From NCBI GenBank assembly GCA_002428525.1, contig DIWU01000032.1, forward strand, positions 1,082 through 65,081: a DNA stretch of 64,000 nucleotides, written 5' to 3'. Below the pieces are notes generated by a model. It searched no databases. It saw only the letters and a program-made list of their open reading frames with translations, and had not been told where the DNA came from. Both the position numbers and the translations under genes were made by a program. Below, in pieces: positions 44,203-54,022 of the stretch (positions within the stretch are counted from its first letter, which is position 1; the number at the start of each line of letters is the position of its first letter). The DNA is from a bacterium UBP14_UBA6098. Its GTDB lineage: Bacteria > UBP14 > UBA6098.

Positions 44203-45269
44203 GGCGATTGCCATGCATCGCTTTGCTTCTCGCCCCCGCCTTCGTCGCGACGGCCGCGCCTAATTATAATGCGGTTTACAACGAGGCCTATCAGCTCCTC
44301 GAAGCGGGACGGAACTCCGAGGCGCGAAGCAAGTTCCAGATAGTACTCGAGGCCCCGCCGGAAAGCGGCCTCCTCGATAACGCCGAGTATTGGATCGCAA
44401 ACAGCTTTCTTCGGGAGTCCAACTACAACGAAGCGGTCAGGCACTACAAGCGCGCGCAGGTTCTTCCCGACGGCAATAAGCACGCCGCCTCGCAGTTCGA
44501 GCTTGCAAAGGCGCTCTCTATGGCCGGCGACTCGATCGGTGCGGTGATCGAATACTACAAGGTTTTAACACTCTATCCCGACGAGGACGAGGGGAATCTT
44601 GCAAAACGGGCTCTCGCCCGAATCGATTCTCTGGGAGATTTCTCAAAACCCGCCGCGACCGACTCCCAATCCACCTCGCCACCTCTGTATTCCCCGCAAA
44701 CACGCCCCACACCCGCTTCGATAGCTTCAATAAAACCACGGGTTCAAACCCAGACTCAAACTCCACCACCGCCAAAGCCTGAAGCTGTAAAACCCGAAGC
44801 GCAAACCGCCGCCCCTAAAGCGTATGCGCAGGTTCAACCCCAATCCAAACCGGAGACTGCACCTGCACCTCCACAGACAATCGCGGTGAAACCGGAGTCA
44901 GCCGCGGTAGGCAAACCCGCCGAGGGAAACGCTCAGCAGAAGACGACTCCGCCACCGCCGGTAACTCAGCCACAGGGGGAAACCGCACAGGCTCAACAAC
45001 CTCCCGCCCCGGCTCCGATAACCCCTCAACCCGCGCAAACCGCCGAAGGGCAAGACTCTACCGGCTCCGCGCCTGCGATCGGCGGACTTGCGCAGTATTC
45101 ACAGGATTCGATGAATACCCAATATACCCAAGATTACCCCGAGGGCGAGGTCCCCGGAGTGCCATGGGATCAGCCTTCACCAGTTAAACGCGAAGACGGG
45201 ATTCTCACACTGCCCCTCCACGCCGATCCGCGAACATTAATCTTACCTAAAGACAAGCAGGGATTTTGA
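44199..45269 (+). CDS. TPR-repeat protein with long Pro-rich tail
   Basis: This 356-residue exported protein has a signal peptide (CIALLLAPAFVATAA), three or so TPR-like helical repeats (about 22-150; YNEAYQLLEAGRNSEARSKF, NSFLRESNYNEAVRHYKRA), and a Pro/Gln/Thr/Ala-rich low-complexity tail (about 160-310) that could span the periplasm. The YbgF/CpoB type is one possibility. It overlaps rimO by 4 nt and the next gene, a BamD-like lipoprotein, by one. Confidence 0.75.
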   Translation: MRRLPCIALLLAPAFVATAAPNYNAVYNEAYQLLEAGRNSEARSKFQIVLEAPPESGLLDNAEYWIANSFLRESNYNEAVRHYKRAQVLPDGNKHAASQFELAKALSMAGDSIGAVIEYYKVLTLYPDEDEGNLAKRALARIDSLGDFSKPAATDSQSTSPPLYSPQTRPTPASIASIKPRVQTQTQTPPPPKPEAVKPEAQTAAPKAYAQVQPQSKPETAPAPPQTIAVKPESAAVGKPAEGNAQQKTTPPPPVTQPQGETAQAQQPPAPAPITPQPAQTAEGQDSTGSAPAIGGLAQYSQDSMNTQYTQDYPEGEVPGVPWDQPSPVKREDGILTLPLHADPRTLILPKDKQGF

Positions 45270-46033
45270 TGAATTTTCCACGATTTCTCACAGGCCTTAT
45301 CTTGATTTCCACACTCTTTTTTGCATGCTCGAAAGCCCCAGTCCTTACGAACCAAGGGGATTCCGCGAAATCCGACCTTCTCTTCGAGCGGGGGATGAAG
45401 TTTTTCGACGCGGGCAAATTCGACAAAGCGGCCACAGTTTTCAACGAGTTCGTCTATTCCTATCCATACCATGAAGATATCGCCAAAGGAACATTCATGT
45501 TGGCGGAATCCTATTTCAAAGACGGCCAATTCGAGTTGGCCTCGATGGAATACCGCCGAATCTCACAGCGCTTCGAGGATAGCGAATATGCCGAGCGTGC
45601 CGAACTCATGATCGGCGAATCCTATCTTTCTGCCTCGCCGAGAACCGACCTCGAGCAGGACAAAACCAAGACCGCGCTCGAATACTTCAAAGATTTCCTG
45701 ACCTTCCGCCCCGGCTCCGAGTTTGTCCCGATGGCCGAGGACGGTATCCGCCGATGCCGGGAAAAGCTCGCAAAGAAGGAATTCGATATCGCCCTTAGCT
45801 ATTTCAAGCTGACACAGTTCGACGCGGCGATCCTCTATTGCGATCTCATCGAGGAGGAATACGGCGGCACTATTTATGTGCCTCGAGCAAGACTATTGAA
45901 GGCGAGATCGTTGATAGGCCTCGAAAAAATCGAGGACGCGCGCCCGATTTTAAACGAACTCGCCGATTCCTCGGCAACAGATGAGACCTCGAAAGAGGCG
46001 ACTAAACTTTTAAAAAAAATAGACCAACGATAA
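45269..46033 (+). CDS. bamD: BamD-like outer-membrane assembly lipoprotein
   Basis: This 254-residue protein has a lipobox (LFFACS; lipidated Cys near residue 20) and about five TPR-like repeats (ERGMKFFDAGKFDKAATVFNEFVYSYP, AESYFKDGQFELASMEYRR). Length and architecture match BamD/YfiO, an essential lipoprotein of the BAM complex that folds outer-membrane proteins. The gene is coupled to the upstream TPR gene by TGATG. BamD assignments from TPR proteins can be confused with CpoB-like proteins, so confidence is moderate. Confidence 0.78.
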   Translation: MNFPRFLTGLILISTLFFACSKAPVLTNQGDSAKSDLLFERGMKFFDAGKFDKAATVFNEFVYSYPYHEDIAKGTFMLAESYFKDGQFELASMEYRRISQRFEDSEYAERAELMIGESYLSASPRTDLEQDKTKTALEYFKDFLTFRPGSEFVPMAEDGIRRCREKLAKKEFDIALSYFKLTQFDAAILYCDLIEEEYGGTIYVPRARLLKARSLIGLEKIEDARPILNELADSSATDETSKEATKLLKKIDQR

Positions 46034-46154
46034 CGGTTTTTATAAGCTGACGAAAATCGGCCTTCCGGAACAAAACTTTTCTATTGCTCGCTTAGGTCGA
46101 TGCATTGAACACTCGAGACTTATAAACCGGCCAATCCGGCACTCAAGAGGGAAA

Positions 46155-46763
46155 ATGTCACGGCGAGGAATATTCGGTGGCACATTCGACCCCCCTCATG
46201 TGGGGCATATCTCCTTGGCCTCGAATATGGCCGACCTAATTCCCCTCGACACAGTCCATTGGGTTCCCGCAAAAACACCGCCACACAAGAACGAACGGGC
46301 GATCTCCCCCGCAGAACATCGCGTCGCCCTGCTCGAACTTATCATCGATATGGACCCTCGATGGGAACTTTGCAGATTCGAGCTGGAGTCCGAGCAACCG
46401 CCGTGGACTGTCTTCCTGCTCGAACGCTTCAAGCGCGAATACCCCGGCGACAAGCTTCATCTTTTGATCGGCGGAGATTCGCTCGCCGAACTGACAACTT
46501 GGCGGGACTATCGCCGCCTTTGGGAACTCGCCGAGATCGATGTCGCGGTGAGGCCCGGCTGGAAACTCTCGGAGGTCGATGAGGAGGTTGTTTCCAATGT
46601 CGTCCTTATCCCCTGTCCTCAGATAGAGATCGGATCGACCGAGATTCGCGGCCGAATCCGCCGCGGAGAGCCTGTCGATGGCCTTGTGCCGGCGAGGGTT
46701 CTCGATTATATTGTGCAGAACGGCCTTTTTTCAAACATTCTTCACGGGAGTGAAAATGAGTAA
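46155..46763 (+). CDS. nadD: nicotinate-nucleotide adenylyltransferase
   Basis: This 202-residue enzyme makes deamido-NAD from nicotinate mononucleotide and ATP. It has the nucleotidyltransferase motif FGGTFDPPHVGH at the N-terminus, PPHK near 40, GGDSLAELTTW near 110, and IGSTEIRGRIRRG near 159. It provides the substrate for NadE (14693). GAGGG precedes the ATG. Its end overlaps the start of the adenine deaminase gene by 8 nt. The 120-nt gap upstream shows no clear promoter. Confidence 0.93.
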   Translation: MSRRGIFGGTFDPPHVGHISLASNMADLIPLDTVHWVPAKTPPHKNERAISPAEHRVALLELIIDMDPRWELCRFELESEQPPWTVFLLERFKREYPGDKLHLLIGGDSLAELTTWRDYRRLWELAEIDVAVRPGWKLSEVDEEVVSNVVLIPCPQIEIGSTEIRGRIRRGEPVDGLVPARVLDYIVQNGLFSNILHGSENE

Positions 46764-48474
46764 AGAATTTCTCGCCGAGTCGATCGCTGTAGCCCTTGGA
46801 GAAAGACCCGCCGATCTCGTTTTGCGCGGGGCAAAGATTGTCAACACGTTGTCCGGCGAGGTGCACGGCGGCGATGTCGCAATATTCGCCGGAAGGATAG
46901 CCGGTATCGGGAGTTACGACGGCGAAAGCATCGTCGATCTCCACGGAGGCTATCTCGTTCCCGGGCTTATAGATAGCCATTGCCATATCGAATCCGGAAT
47001 GCTCGCGCCGGCCGGTTACGCCGCGGCGGTTCTCCCCTTCGGAACGACGACGGTCTTCGCCGACCCCCATGAGATCGCCAATGTTATGGGCATCGAGGGA
47101 ATCGAGCTGATGATTCGCCTTTCCGAGCACCTGCCCCTGTCGATACGATTCTTAGTGCCTTCCTGCGTTCCGGCCACCGATATGGAAAGCTCCGGCGCAT
47201 CGATAGGCGCCGAGGAGGTCGCGGCTTTGCTTGGAAATAAAGCGATCGTCGGCCTCGCCGAGATGATGAATTACCCGGGGGTTATATATCGTGTTCCGGC
47301 AGTTCTCGACAAGATCGAAGCCGCGTTAGGGCGAATAATAGACGGCCATGCGCCGGGGCTTTCGGGGAAAGCCCTCAACGCTTACGTCTCCGCCGGAATC
47401 AGCTCCGAGCATGAGGCGACGACGGTCGAAGAGGCGGCGGAGAAACTTCGTGCAGGCATGTATCTCATGATTCGCGAGGGAACCGGCGCGCGCAACCTCG
47501 AGGCCCTACTGCCCGTTATCAATCGTGCCAATTCGCGCAGAATCCTCTTCGCCTCCGACGACCTCCATCCGCCCGAATTACTCTGTAGAGGCCATATCGA
47601 CTACATGATCCGCAAAGCAATCGATTTCGGGGTCGAACCGATAGAGGCTATCCGAATGGGAACATTGAATGCCGCAGAGCATTTCGAGCAAACCGATATC
47701 GGCGCTATCGCCCCGGGGCGAGCGGCGAATTTAGTCTGGGTCGAGAGCCTCGAGGAATTCCACCCGAGGATGGTCTGGGCAAAGGGTGTCCTTCGCGCCG
47801 AGGACGGCCTTTTGATCGACAACAAATGGCAATCCGGCAGAATAGAGCCGCCAAACACTATGAATACGGCCCCCTTCGACGAATCCGATTTTGCGATTAT
47901 CGCCGAAGACCAAAAAAAGGCCCATATCATCGGTCTCATTCACGGCCAGATCGTCACCGATAACCTCCTCGAACCGGTGAAGGTCGAGGGCGGCCTCGCG
48001 GTCGCGGACATCGAACGCGATATCCTCAAACTCGCGGTAATAGAGCGCCATCGCGCCACCGGAAATATCGGCCTCGGATTCGTGAAGGGCTTCGGCTTGA
48101 AGCGCGGGGCGCTTGCAAGCTCAGTCGCGCACGATTCGCATAACCTCATAGTCGTAGGAACAAACGACGCCGATATGAGCCTCGCCGCAAAGGCGGTTGT
48201 CGAGATGCGCGGCGGTTTCGCGGCGGTAGCCGAGGGGAGGGTTTTGGGAACCCTCGCCCTTCCGCTGGCCGGCTTGATGGCCATCGATAACGCGGCCAAT
48301 ATCGACCGACGTCTCGGGGAGATGAAATCGCTTGCCGAGTCGATGGGATGCGTGATCGAGGATCCATTCATGTTGCTCGGTTTTCTTGCACTGCCCGTGA
48401 TACCGAAGCTAAAGCTAACCGACCGGGGCCTCGTCGATGTCGAACGGTTCGCGCCGATAGGCCTTTTCGATTAA
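46756..48474 (+). CDS. ade: adenine deaminase
   Basis: This 572-residue amidohydrolase converts adenine to hypoxanthine. Metal-site motifs HCHIESGM near 80, ADPHEIANV near 113 and AEMMNYPGV near 180 are present, as are ASDDLHPPELL and a C-terminal adenine-deaminase domain with VAHDSHNLIVVGTND and RGGFAAV. Length is typical. It overlaps nadD, linking purine salvage with NAD synthesis in one transcript. I start at ATG 46756, where the family alignment begins, 26 codons inside a longer open frame. Confidence 0.94.
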   Translation: MSKEFLAESIAVALGERPADLVLRGAKIVNTLSGEVHGGDVAIFAGRIAGIGSYDGESIVDLHGGYLVPGLIDSHCHIESGMLAPAGYAAAVLPFGTTTVFADPHEIANVMGIEGIELMIRLSEHLPLSIRFLVPSCVPATDMESSGASIGAEEVAALLGNKAIVGLAEMMNYPGVIYRVPAVLDKIEAALGRIIDGHAPGLSGKALNAYVSAGISSEHEATTVEEAAEKLRAGMYLMIREGTGARNLEALLPVINRANSRRILFASDDLHPPELLCRGHIDYMIRKAIDFGVEPIEAIRMGTLNAAEHFEQTDIGAIAPGRAANLVWVESLEEFHPRMVWAKGVLRAEDGLLIDNKWQSGRIEPPNTMNTAPFDESDFAIIAEDQKKAHIIGLIHGQIVTDNLLEPVKVEGGLAVADIERDILKLAVIERHRATGNIGLGFVKGFGLKRGALASSVAHDSHNLIVVGTNDADMSLAAKAVVEMRGGFAAVAEGRVLGTLALPLAGLMAIDNAANIDRRLGEMKSLAESMGCVIEDPFMLLGFLALPVIPKLKLTDRGLVDVERFAPIGLFD

Positions 48475-48590
48475 AATAAGCCGCATCGTGCCGTCACACA
48501 AGCATTTGCGGATTTCCTTGCCTCAATTCAATGCTGGAAAGCGCAAGCTTTTTTCTATCCCGCCTTTCGGGGACTTAAGAAAATTTTTAG

Positions 48591-48619
48591 TTGAACGAAC
48601 TTAAGTTAATGCATATTAT
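48591..48619 (+). promoter_or_regulatory. promoter of the pilB-pilT-pilC cluster
   Basis: TTGAAC (48591-48596), a 17-nt spacer, and TATTAT (48614-48619), 57 nt before the pilB ATG. A small GCGC-TTTC-GCGC hairpin lies in the leader. Confidence 0.6.
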
Positions 48620-48675
48620 TATAATTGAGTGTTTCATAAGCGCTTTCGCGCTGTATTCGTTCAACGGAGGTTGAG

Positions 48676-50379
48676 ATGGCTCTTCGACTCGGCGAGATGT
48701 TAATTAGAGCTGGTAGGATAACTCAAGCCCAACTCGACGAAGCCCTTGTGGCACAAAAGGATTCCGGCGAAAAACTCGGGCAGGTGCTTCTCAATCTCGG
48801 CTATATCCGCGACGAGAATGTCATCAACGAGTTCGTCGCGAAACAGCTCAATGTCGGCACAATCAAGCTCGAAGACCTCGAGCTGGACCCCAATGTCGTC
48901 GAGCTGATCCCTGTCGATATCGCCCGCAAATTCTTTGTTATCGCAACGATCAAGGTCGGGCGAATGCTCTTCGTCGCAACCGAAGACCCCACTAACCTTT
49001 TCGTCCTCGACACCCTGAAATTCGTGACGAACTGCGATATTCAGCCGGTGATGGCCACTAAAGGCCAGATTACCACCGCAATCGATAAGTATTACGGCTC
49101 GGATGTCGAAACCATCGACGATATTCTCGAGGACATGGCCGGTGAAGAAGACCTCGATGTTATCGAGGACAAAGACGACGATTTCTCCGAATCCGACCTC
49201 CAACAGGCAATCCAAGAAAAACCGCTTGTTAAATTAGTGAACTCGATTATCATGGACGCAATCCGCCGAAACGCCTCGGATATCCATATCGAGACCTTCG
49301 AGAAGCGAACCCGTTGCCGAATGCGTATCGACGGCCGCCTCTACGAGATGGCGCCGATGCCCTTCAGGCTTAGATACGCCGTTGTCAGCCGTATCAAGAT
49401 CATGGCCAAGCTGAATATCTCGGAGCGAAGGCTTCCTCAGGACGGCAGAATCAAGGTTCACGCACAGGGCAGGTCTATCGACCTTCGTGTGTCCGTACTT
49501 CCGACGATCTTCGGGGAAAAGGTCGTTATGCGTCTCCTCGACCCGGAAACCCTCATGCTTGATGTCACGAAGCTGGGCTTCCCGAAGCGGGCGCTCAAAG
49601 AATTCAACAAGGCCATTCATATGCCATTCGGGATGGTGCTCGTCACGGGGCCTACAGGCTCGGGTAAAACGACTACGCTTTATTCGGCATTGAGCCAACT
49701 CAACACGCCGGAGATCAACATCATGACCGCGGAGGACCCGGTCGAGTTCAACCTCGACGGAATCAATCAGGTGCATATGCATTCCGAGATCGGACTCACC
49801 TTCGCCGCGGCGCTAAGAAGCTTCTTGCGTCAGGACCCCGATGTCATCCTCGTCGGCGAGATCCGCGACGGCGAAACCGCCTCGACGGCAATCAAAGCCG
49901 CTCTTACCGGTCATTTGGTCTTCAGCACGCTTCACACAAACGACGCCCCGAGCACGATCACAAGGCTTGTCGATATGGGCACGCCGCCGTTCTTGGTCGC
50001 CAGCTCGATCAGGCTGATCATGGCGCAGAGGCTTCTGCGGCGTGTATGCAAGTTCTGTAAACACGAGATAAAACCGGATCCGGAGATGCTCGAGATCATC
50101 GGAATGAGCTCCGAGGACGCCGAAAAGGTGACCTTTTATGAAGGTGCCGGCTGTCCGCAGTGCAACGGCTCGGGATACAAGGGCCGTATCGCGGTTTTCG
50201 AGGTCATGCCGATGTCAATCGGGCTTGAAAAGATGATTATCGAGGGTGCGAGCGCTCTCGAACTCAGCGAACAGGCCGCAAAGGACGGAATGAGAACGCT
50301 CCGTCAAGAGGCCATCAGGTTTATGATCGAGGGGATCACCTCGATAGAGCAGGTTATCACCGAAACAGCCGCTCATTAG
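48676..50379 (+). CDS. pilB: type IV pilus assembly ATPase PilB (GspE family)
   Basis: This 567-residue cytoplasmic hexameric ATPase drives pilus extension. It has an N-terminal MshEN-like domain (1 to about 150), the N2 domain with DIHIE, Walker A GPTGSGKTTT near 322, an Asp box TAEDPVE, Walker B ILVGEIRD, a His box GHLVFSTLHTNDA, and the PilB/GspE zinc motif CKFC...CPQC (near 457-497). All catalytic motifs are intact. GGAGG lies 5 nt before the ATG. It is the first gene of a five-gene run. Confidence 0.95.
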   Translation: MALRLGEMLIRAGRITQAQLDEALVAQKDSGEKLGQVLLNLGYIRDENVINEFVAKQLNVGTIKLEDLELDPNVVELIPVDIARKFFVIATIKVGRMLFVATEDPTNLFVLDTLKFVTNCDIQPVMATKGQITTAIDKYYGSDVETIDDILEDMAGEEDLDVIEDKDDDFSESDLQQAIQEKPLVKLVNSIIMDAIRRNASDIHIETFEKRTRCRMRIDGRLYEMAPMPFRLRYAVVSRIKIMAKLNISERRLPQDGRIKVHAQGRSIDLRVSVLPTIFGEKVVMRLLDPETLMLDVTKLGFPKRALKEFNKAIHMPFGMVLVTGPTGSGKTTTLYSALSQLNTPEINIMTAEDPVEFNLDGINQVHMHSEIGLTFAAALRSFLRQDPDVILVGEIRDGETASTAIKAALTGHLVFSTLHTNDAPSTITRLVDMGTPPFLVASSIRLIMAQRLLRRVCKFCKHEIKPDPEMLEIIGMSSEDAEKVTFYEGAGCPQCNGSGYKGRIAVFEVMPMSIGLEKMIIEGASALELSEQAAKDGMRTLRQEAIRFMIEGITSIEQVITETAAH

Positions 50380-50396
50380 GGCTTTTAGGAAGATCT

Positions 50397-51563
50397 TTGA
50401 TAGAGACTCAAACATCGGTTAAAAGCGAGAGTTTACTGAAGATGCTTCTCGGAGAGATGATCCGAAAGCAGGCGACCGATATGCATATATCGGCGGATAG
50501 CTCGCCGATGCTCAGGATCGACGGGAAGCTTATTATGATGCAATTGCGACCGTTTTCAGAAGAAATGACCAAGATGTTGGCCTATTCGCTTATGACCAAC
50601 GCCCAAAGACGCAAATTCGAGCGAGATCTCGATCTCGATTTTTCTTTCGGGGTGAAGGGGCTTTCGAGGTTTCGTTGCAATGTTTTTCACCAGCGCGAAT
50701 CGATAGCGATCTCGATAAAATCGATACCTTACGAAATAAAGACTCCGCAAGACCTCAGGATTCCACCGGAGGTTTTTCAATTCGGCGAGGTCAAGAACGG
50801 CTTGGTTTTAGTCACCGGCCCGAGAGGTTCCGGCAAATCCACGACCTTGAGCGCTTTGATCAAACGGCTTAACGAAGAGCGGCGCTCGCATATTCTAACT
50901 GTCGAAGACCCTATTGAACTTGTGTATAATTCGATGAGCGGAATAGTGAACCAGCGTGAGGTTTTGAAGGACACCAAGGCCTATGAGATAGCCCTCGCAT
51001 CGGTGCCGAGGCAGGATGTGGACATTCTGTTCGTTAGCGAAGCGAACGACGCCGAAAAACTGCTCTCCACCTTGAAGGTGGCCGATATGGGCCTTTTGGT
51101 TTTTGCAACTATGCGTTCGAGAGACGCGGTGAGCGCGGTGATGAGGTTTATCGATCTGAATATGCCGTATTATCTGATAAACGGCGCTTTGAGGATGATC
51201 ATCTCTCAGAGGTTGCTTCGACGAATATGCCCTAATTGCCGGCGCGTCGTGACCCCCGACGACGACCTTCTAAGGTCGATCGGGATCGATCCGATGAAGG
51301 TGAAAAACTACAATTTTTACCGGGGGTCGGGTTGCCCGAAATGCAACGGCACCGGTTATCAGGGAAGGATCCCTGTTTTCGAGTCTTTAAAAATAACGCC
51401 CGTCATAAGGACGATGATCCAAGCCGGAACCTCGGTGATCGAACTCTGGCGCGAGGCGGTGAACGAGGGCATGATACCCATGAGAAAAGTAGCGCTTAGA
51501 TATATGCTCGAAGGCGAAACGACGCTCGATCAGGTCGCCTCGGAGACTATTAGTTACCAATAG
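50397..51563 (+). CDS. degenerate PilT/PilB hybrid ATPase
   Basis: This 388-residue protein has a PilT-like N-terminus (LLGEMIRKQATDMHISADSSP) and Walker A GPRGSGKST near 140, but a C-terminal CPNC...CPKC zinc motif (near 278-313) as in PilB. The Asp box TVEDPIE remains, but the Walker B/acidic segment expected as GEIRDxET reads SEANDAEK. The His box expected as TGHLVFSTLHTNDA reads ADMGLLVFATMRSRDA, so the conserved histidines and several charged residues are gone. It probably does not hydrolyse ATP normally and may modulate its neighbours. The start is TTG 50397 after AGGA. Confidence 0.82.
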   Translation: MIETQTSVKSESLLKMLLGEMIRKQATDMHISADSSPMLRIDGKLIMMQLRPFSEEMTKMLAYSLMTNAQRRKFERDLDLDFSFGVKGLSRFRCNVFHQRESIAISIKSIPYEIKTPQDLRIPPEVFQFGEVKNGLVLVTGPRGSGKSTTLSALIKRLNEERRSHILTVEDPIELVYNSMSGIVNQREVLKDTKAYEIALASVPRQDVDILFVSEANDAEKLLSTLKVADMGLLVFATMRSRDAVSAVMRFIDLNMPYYLINGALRMIISQRLLRRICPNCRRVVTPDDDLLRSIGIDPMKVKNYNFYRGSGCPKCNGTGYQGRIPVFESLKITPVIRTMIQAGTSVIELWREAVNEGMIPMRKVALRYMLEGETTLDQVASETISYQ

Positions 51564-51573
51564 AGGGAGAACC

Positions 51574-52791
51574 ATGCAGAAAGAAGAGCAAAACAATTTC
51601 GATCAGGGCGATGATTTTTTGGGGAGTGAACTGCCCGAAGAGATTAAGGATAAAAAACCCGCCCCGAAACCTTCGGACAATAAAACTCAAGCGCCACCGC
51701 CGAAGCGCGATCTCTCGATGCGCACACTGCTCGACGAGATGATCCACCGCGGTGCCTCGGATTTGCATATCACTGTTGGCTCGCCGCCGGTCTTTCGCCT
51801 CGACGGTAGCCTTCATAAGATGGCCGCGGATATTGTCACAGAGGATACCGCAAAGCGCTTCGCCTATTCGATCATGACCGAAAAACAAAAACAGCAATTT
51901 GAGGAGAACTGGGAGGTTGACCTTTCTTTCGGGATCAAGGGTCTCTCGCGCTTCAGATGCAATGCCTTCCTTCAGCGCGGCTCGGTTGCTTTAGCGGTTC
52001 GTGCGGTGCCGTTTAAGATTCACACGCTCGAAGAACTCGGTCTTCCCGCGACGGTTAACAAATTCTCGGATTACCCGCGCGGGCTTATTCTCGTGTGCGG
52101 CCCTACAGGCTCGGGCAAATCGACAACGCTCGCCGCGATTATCGATAAGATCAACCGCGAGCGCCACGAGCATATTCTCACCGTCGAGGACCCGATCGAG
52201 TTCGTCCATCGCCATAAGAACTGCATTGTAAACCAGCGCGAGGTTCACAGCGACACTCTCTCCTTCTCCCGCGCCCTGAAATACGCCCTCCGCGAGGACC
52301 CCGATGTTGTCCTGATCGGCGAGATGCGCGATCTGGAGACGATCTCCTCCGCGCTGACAATCGCAGAAACAGGCCATTTGGCCTTCGCGACTCTGCACAC
52401 AAACTCCGCCGCGGAAACTATCAACCGTATTATCGATGTCTTCCCTACGAACCAACAAACACAGGTCAGGGTTCAGCTTTCGTTCGTCCTGCAGGCTGTT
52501 CTTACACAGACCTTGGTGCCGAAGATCGGCGGCGGCCGCGTGGTTGCCACCGAGGTTATGGTCGCGACGGCCGCTATCCGCGCCCAGATCCGCGACGACA
52601 AAGTTCATCAGCTCTATAGCTCGATTCAAGCCGGCGGGAAATATGGAATGCAGACCCTCAACTCGTCCCTCGCGGAACGCTATCTCGAGGGTGTCATCAC
52701 TCTCGAGGATTGCCTCGGCCGTAGCCCCGACCAACAGGAGTTAAACGACATTATTGCCCGCAAGAGAATACAGAGCGAAGAGGGCAGATAG
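51574..52791 (+). CDS. pilT: pilus retraction ATPase PilT
   Basis: This 405-residue ATPase depolymerises pili in twitching motility. It has a charged Pro-rich N-terminal extension (about 1-45), then a canonical PilT: MIHRGASDLHITVGSPP, Walker A CGPTGSGKSTT near 176, TVEDPIEFVH, Walker B VVLIGEMRDLETI, and His box GHLAFATLHTNSAAETINRIIDVFP. There is no zinc motif. It is 10 nt after the degenerate paralogue and 10 nt before pilC. Confidence 0.94.
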   Translation: MQKEEQNNFDQGDDFLGSELPEEIKDKKPAPKPSDNKTQAPPPKRDLSMRTLLDEMIHRGASDLHITVGSPPVFRLDGSLHKMAADIVTEDTAKRFAYSIMTEKQKQQFEENWEVDLSFGIKGLSRFRCNAFLQRGSVALAVRAVPFKIHTLEELGLPATVNKFSDYPRGLILVCGPTGSGKSTTLAAIIDKINRERHEHILTVEDPIEFVHRHKNCIVNQREVHSDTLSFSRALKYALREDPDVVLIGEMRDLETISSALTIAETGHLAFATLHTNSAAETINRIIDVFPTNQQTQVRVQLSFVLQAVLTQTLVPKIGGGRVVATEVMVATAAIRAQIRDDKVHQLYSSIQAGGKYGMQTLNSSLAERYLEGVITLEDCLGRSPDQQELNDIIARKRIQSEEGR

Positions 52792-52801
52792 GCGGTAAAT
52801 T

Positions 52802-54001
52802 ATGCCTCAATTTAAATACGAGGGAAAAAGCGCGAGCGGCCAGATGGTCGAGGGGGTTCTCGAGGCGAGGAGCGCGGAGGAACTCACCGCTTTTCTGAGA
52901 CGGCAGAGAATCGTCGTCACGAAGATCAAGAAAAAGCCCAAGGCGATGAGTATGACAATCGGCACCGGCGTGAAGGCCGTCGAGATCTCGCGCTTCACCC
53001 GGCAGTTCGCGGTTATGATCGAGGCCGGTTTACCGCTGGTTCAATGTCTCGATATCCTCTCAGAGCAATCGGAGAATCCGGTTCTTGCTTCGACAATAGG
53101 CAAGGTCAGGGACACGGTTGCCTCAGGAACTACCCTCGCCGCGGCCCTCGCGAAGCATAAGAAGATATTCAACGAGCTCTACGTCAACATGATCGAAGCC
53201 GGTGAAATAGGCGGCGCTCTCGAATCTATTCTCAGAAGGCTGGCGGATTATCAAGAAAAAGCGGACAGGCTCGCGCGAAAGGTCAAGGGCGCGCTCATCT
53301 ATCCTGCTATGATGTTGGTCATGACTATCGGCATGACCTTCGTTATGCTCACATTCATTATCCCGATCTTCGCGGACATGTTCAACGAGCTTGGCGGAAC
53401 CCTCCCCGCACCGACGAGATTTGTGATGTCGATCTCGAATGTGCTTGTCTCAAACCTTGTTTTCATTATTATCGGGGTTGCCGCTTTGATTGGCGCTTAT
53501 GTTTTCTTCAACAGCAGAAAAGCCTCGCGGTATTATATCGATATGGCAAAACTGCAAATGCCGATGATCGGCTCGCTACTGAGAAAAACAGCTGTCGCGA
53601 GATTCTGCCGAACACTCGGAACCCTGCTTCGAAGCGGTGTTAACCTCATCGACGCCCTGAATATCACCGCAAAAACCGCCGGAAACTTAGTCCTCACGAG
53701 GGCGATTCACAAATCGATGGTTTCTATCTCCGAGGGCGAGACTATCACCGCCCCGCTCGGCGAATCCAAGGTCTTCCCGACGATGGTGATTCAGATGATC
53801 GGCGTCGGCGAAAAGACCGGTAATATGGACGAGATGCTCGAGAAGATCGCGGAGTTCTACGACGAAGAGGTCGATGCGGCGGTATCCTCGCTCACCGCGA
53901 TGATCGAGCCGGTGGTTATTGTCGTCATGGGAACGGTCATCGGAGGTATGCTTATCGCCATGTATCTTCCCATGTTCGATATTATCGGTCAGATTAAATA
54001 G
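52802..54001 (+). CDS. pilC: type IV pilus inner-membrane platform protein PilC
   Basis: This 399-residue polytopic protein of the GspF/PilC family has two repeated cytoplasmic T2SSF domains (about 65-190 and 268-390; FTRQFAVMIEAGLPLVQCLDIL and FCRTLGTLLRSGVNLIDALNI) and three transmembrane segments (about 170-195, 220-240, and 370-392). It couples the cytoplasmic ATPases to the pilus. Gene order pilB-pilT-pilC is conserved across phyla. Pilins and the secretin are not in the window. Confidence 0.93.
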   Translation: MPQFKYEGKSASGQMVEGVLEARSAEELTAFLRRQRIVVTKIKKKPKAMSMTIGTGVKAVEISRFTRQFAVMIEAGLPLVQCLDILSEQSENPVLASTIGKVRDTVASGTTLAAALAKHKKIFNELYVNMIEAGEIGGALESILRRLADYQEKADRLARKVKGALIYPAMMLVMTIGMTFVMLTFIIPIFADMFNELGGTLPAPTRFVMSISNVLVSNLVFIIIGVAALIGAYVFFNSRKASRYYIDMAKLQMPMIGSLLRKTAVARFCRTLGTLLRSGVNLIDALNITAKTAGNLVLTRAIHKSMVSISEGETITAPLGESKVFPTMVIQMIGVGEKTGNMDEMLEKIAEFYDEEVDAAVSSLTAMIEPVVIVVMGTVIGGMLIAMYLPMFDIIGQIK

Positions 54002-54022
54002 CCGAAAGGAAAGCGATCACCG

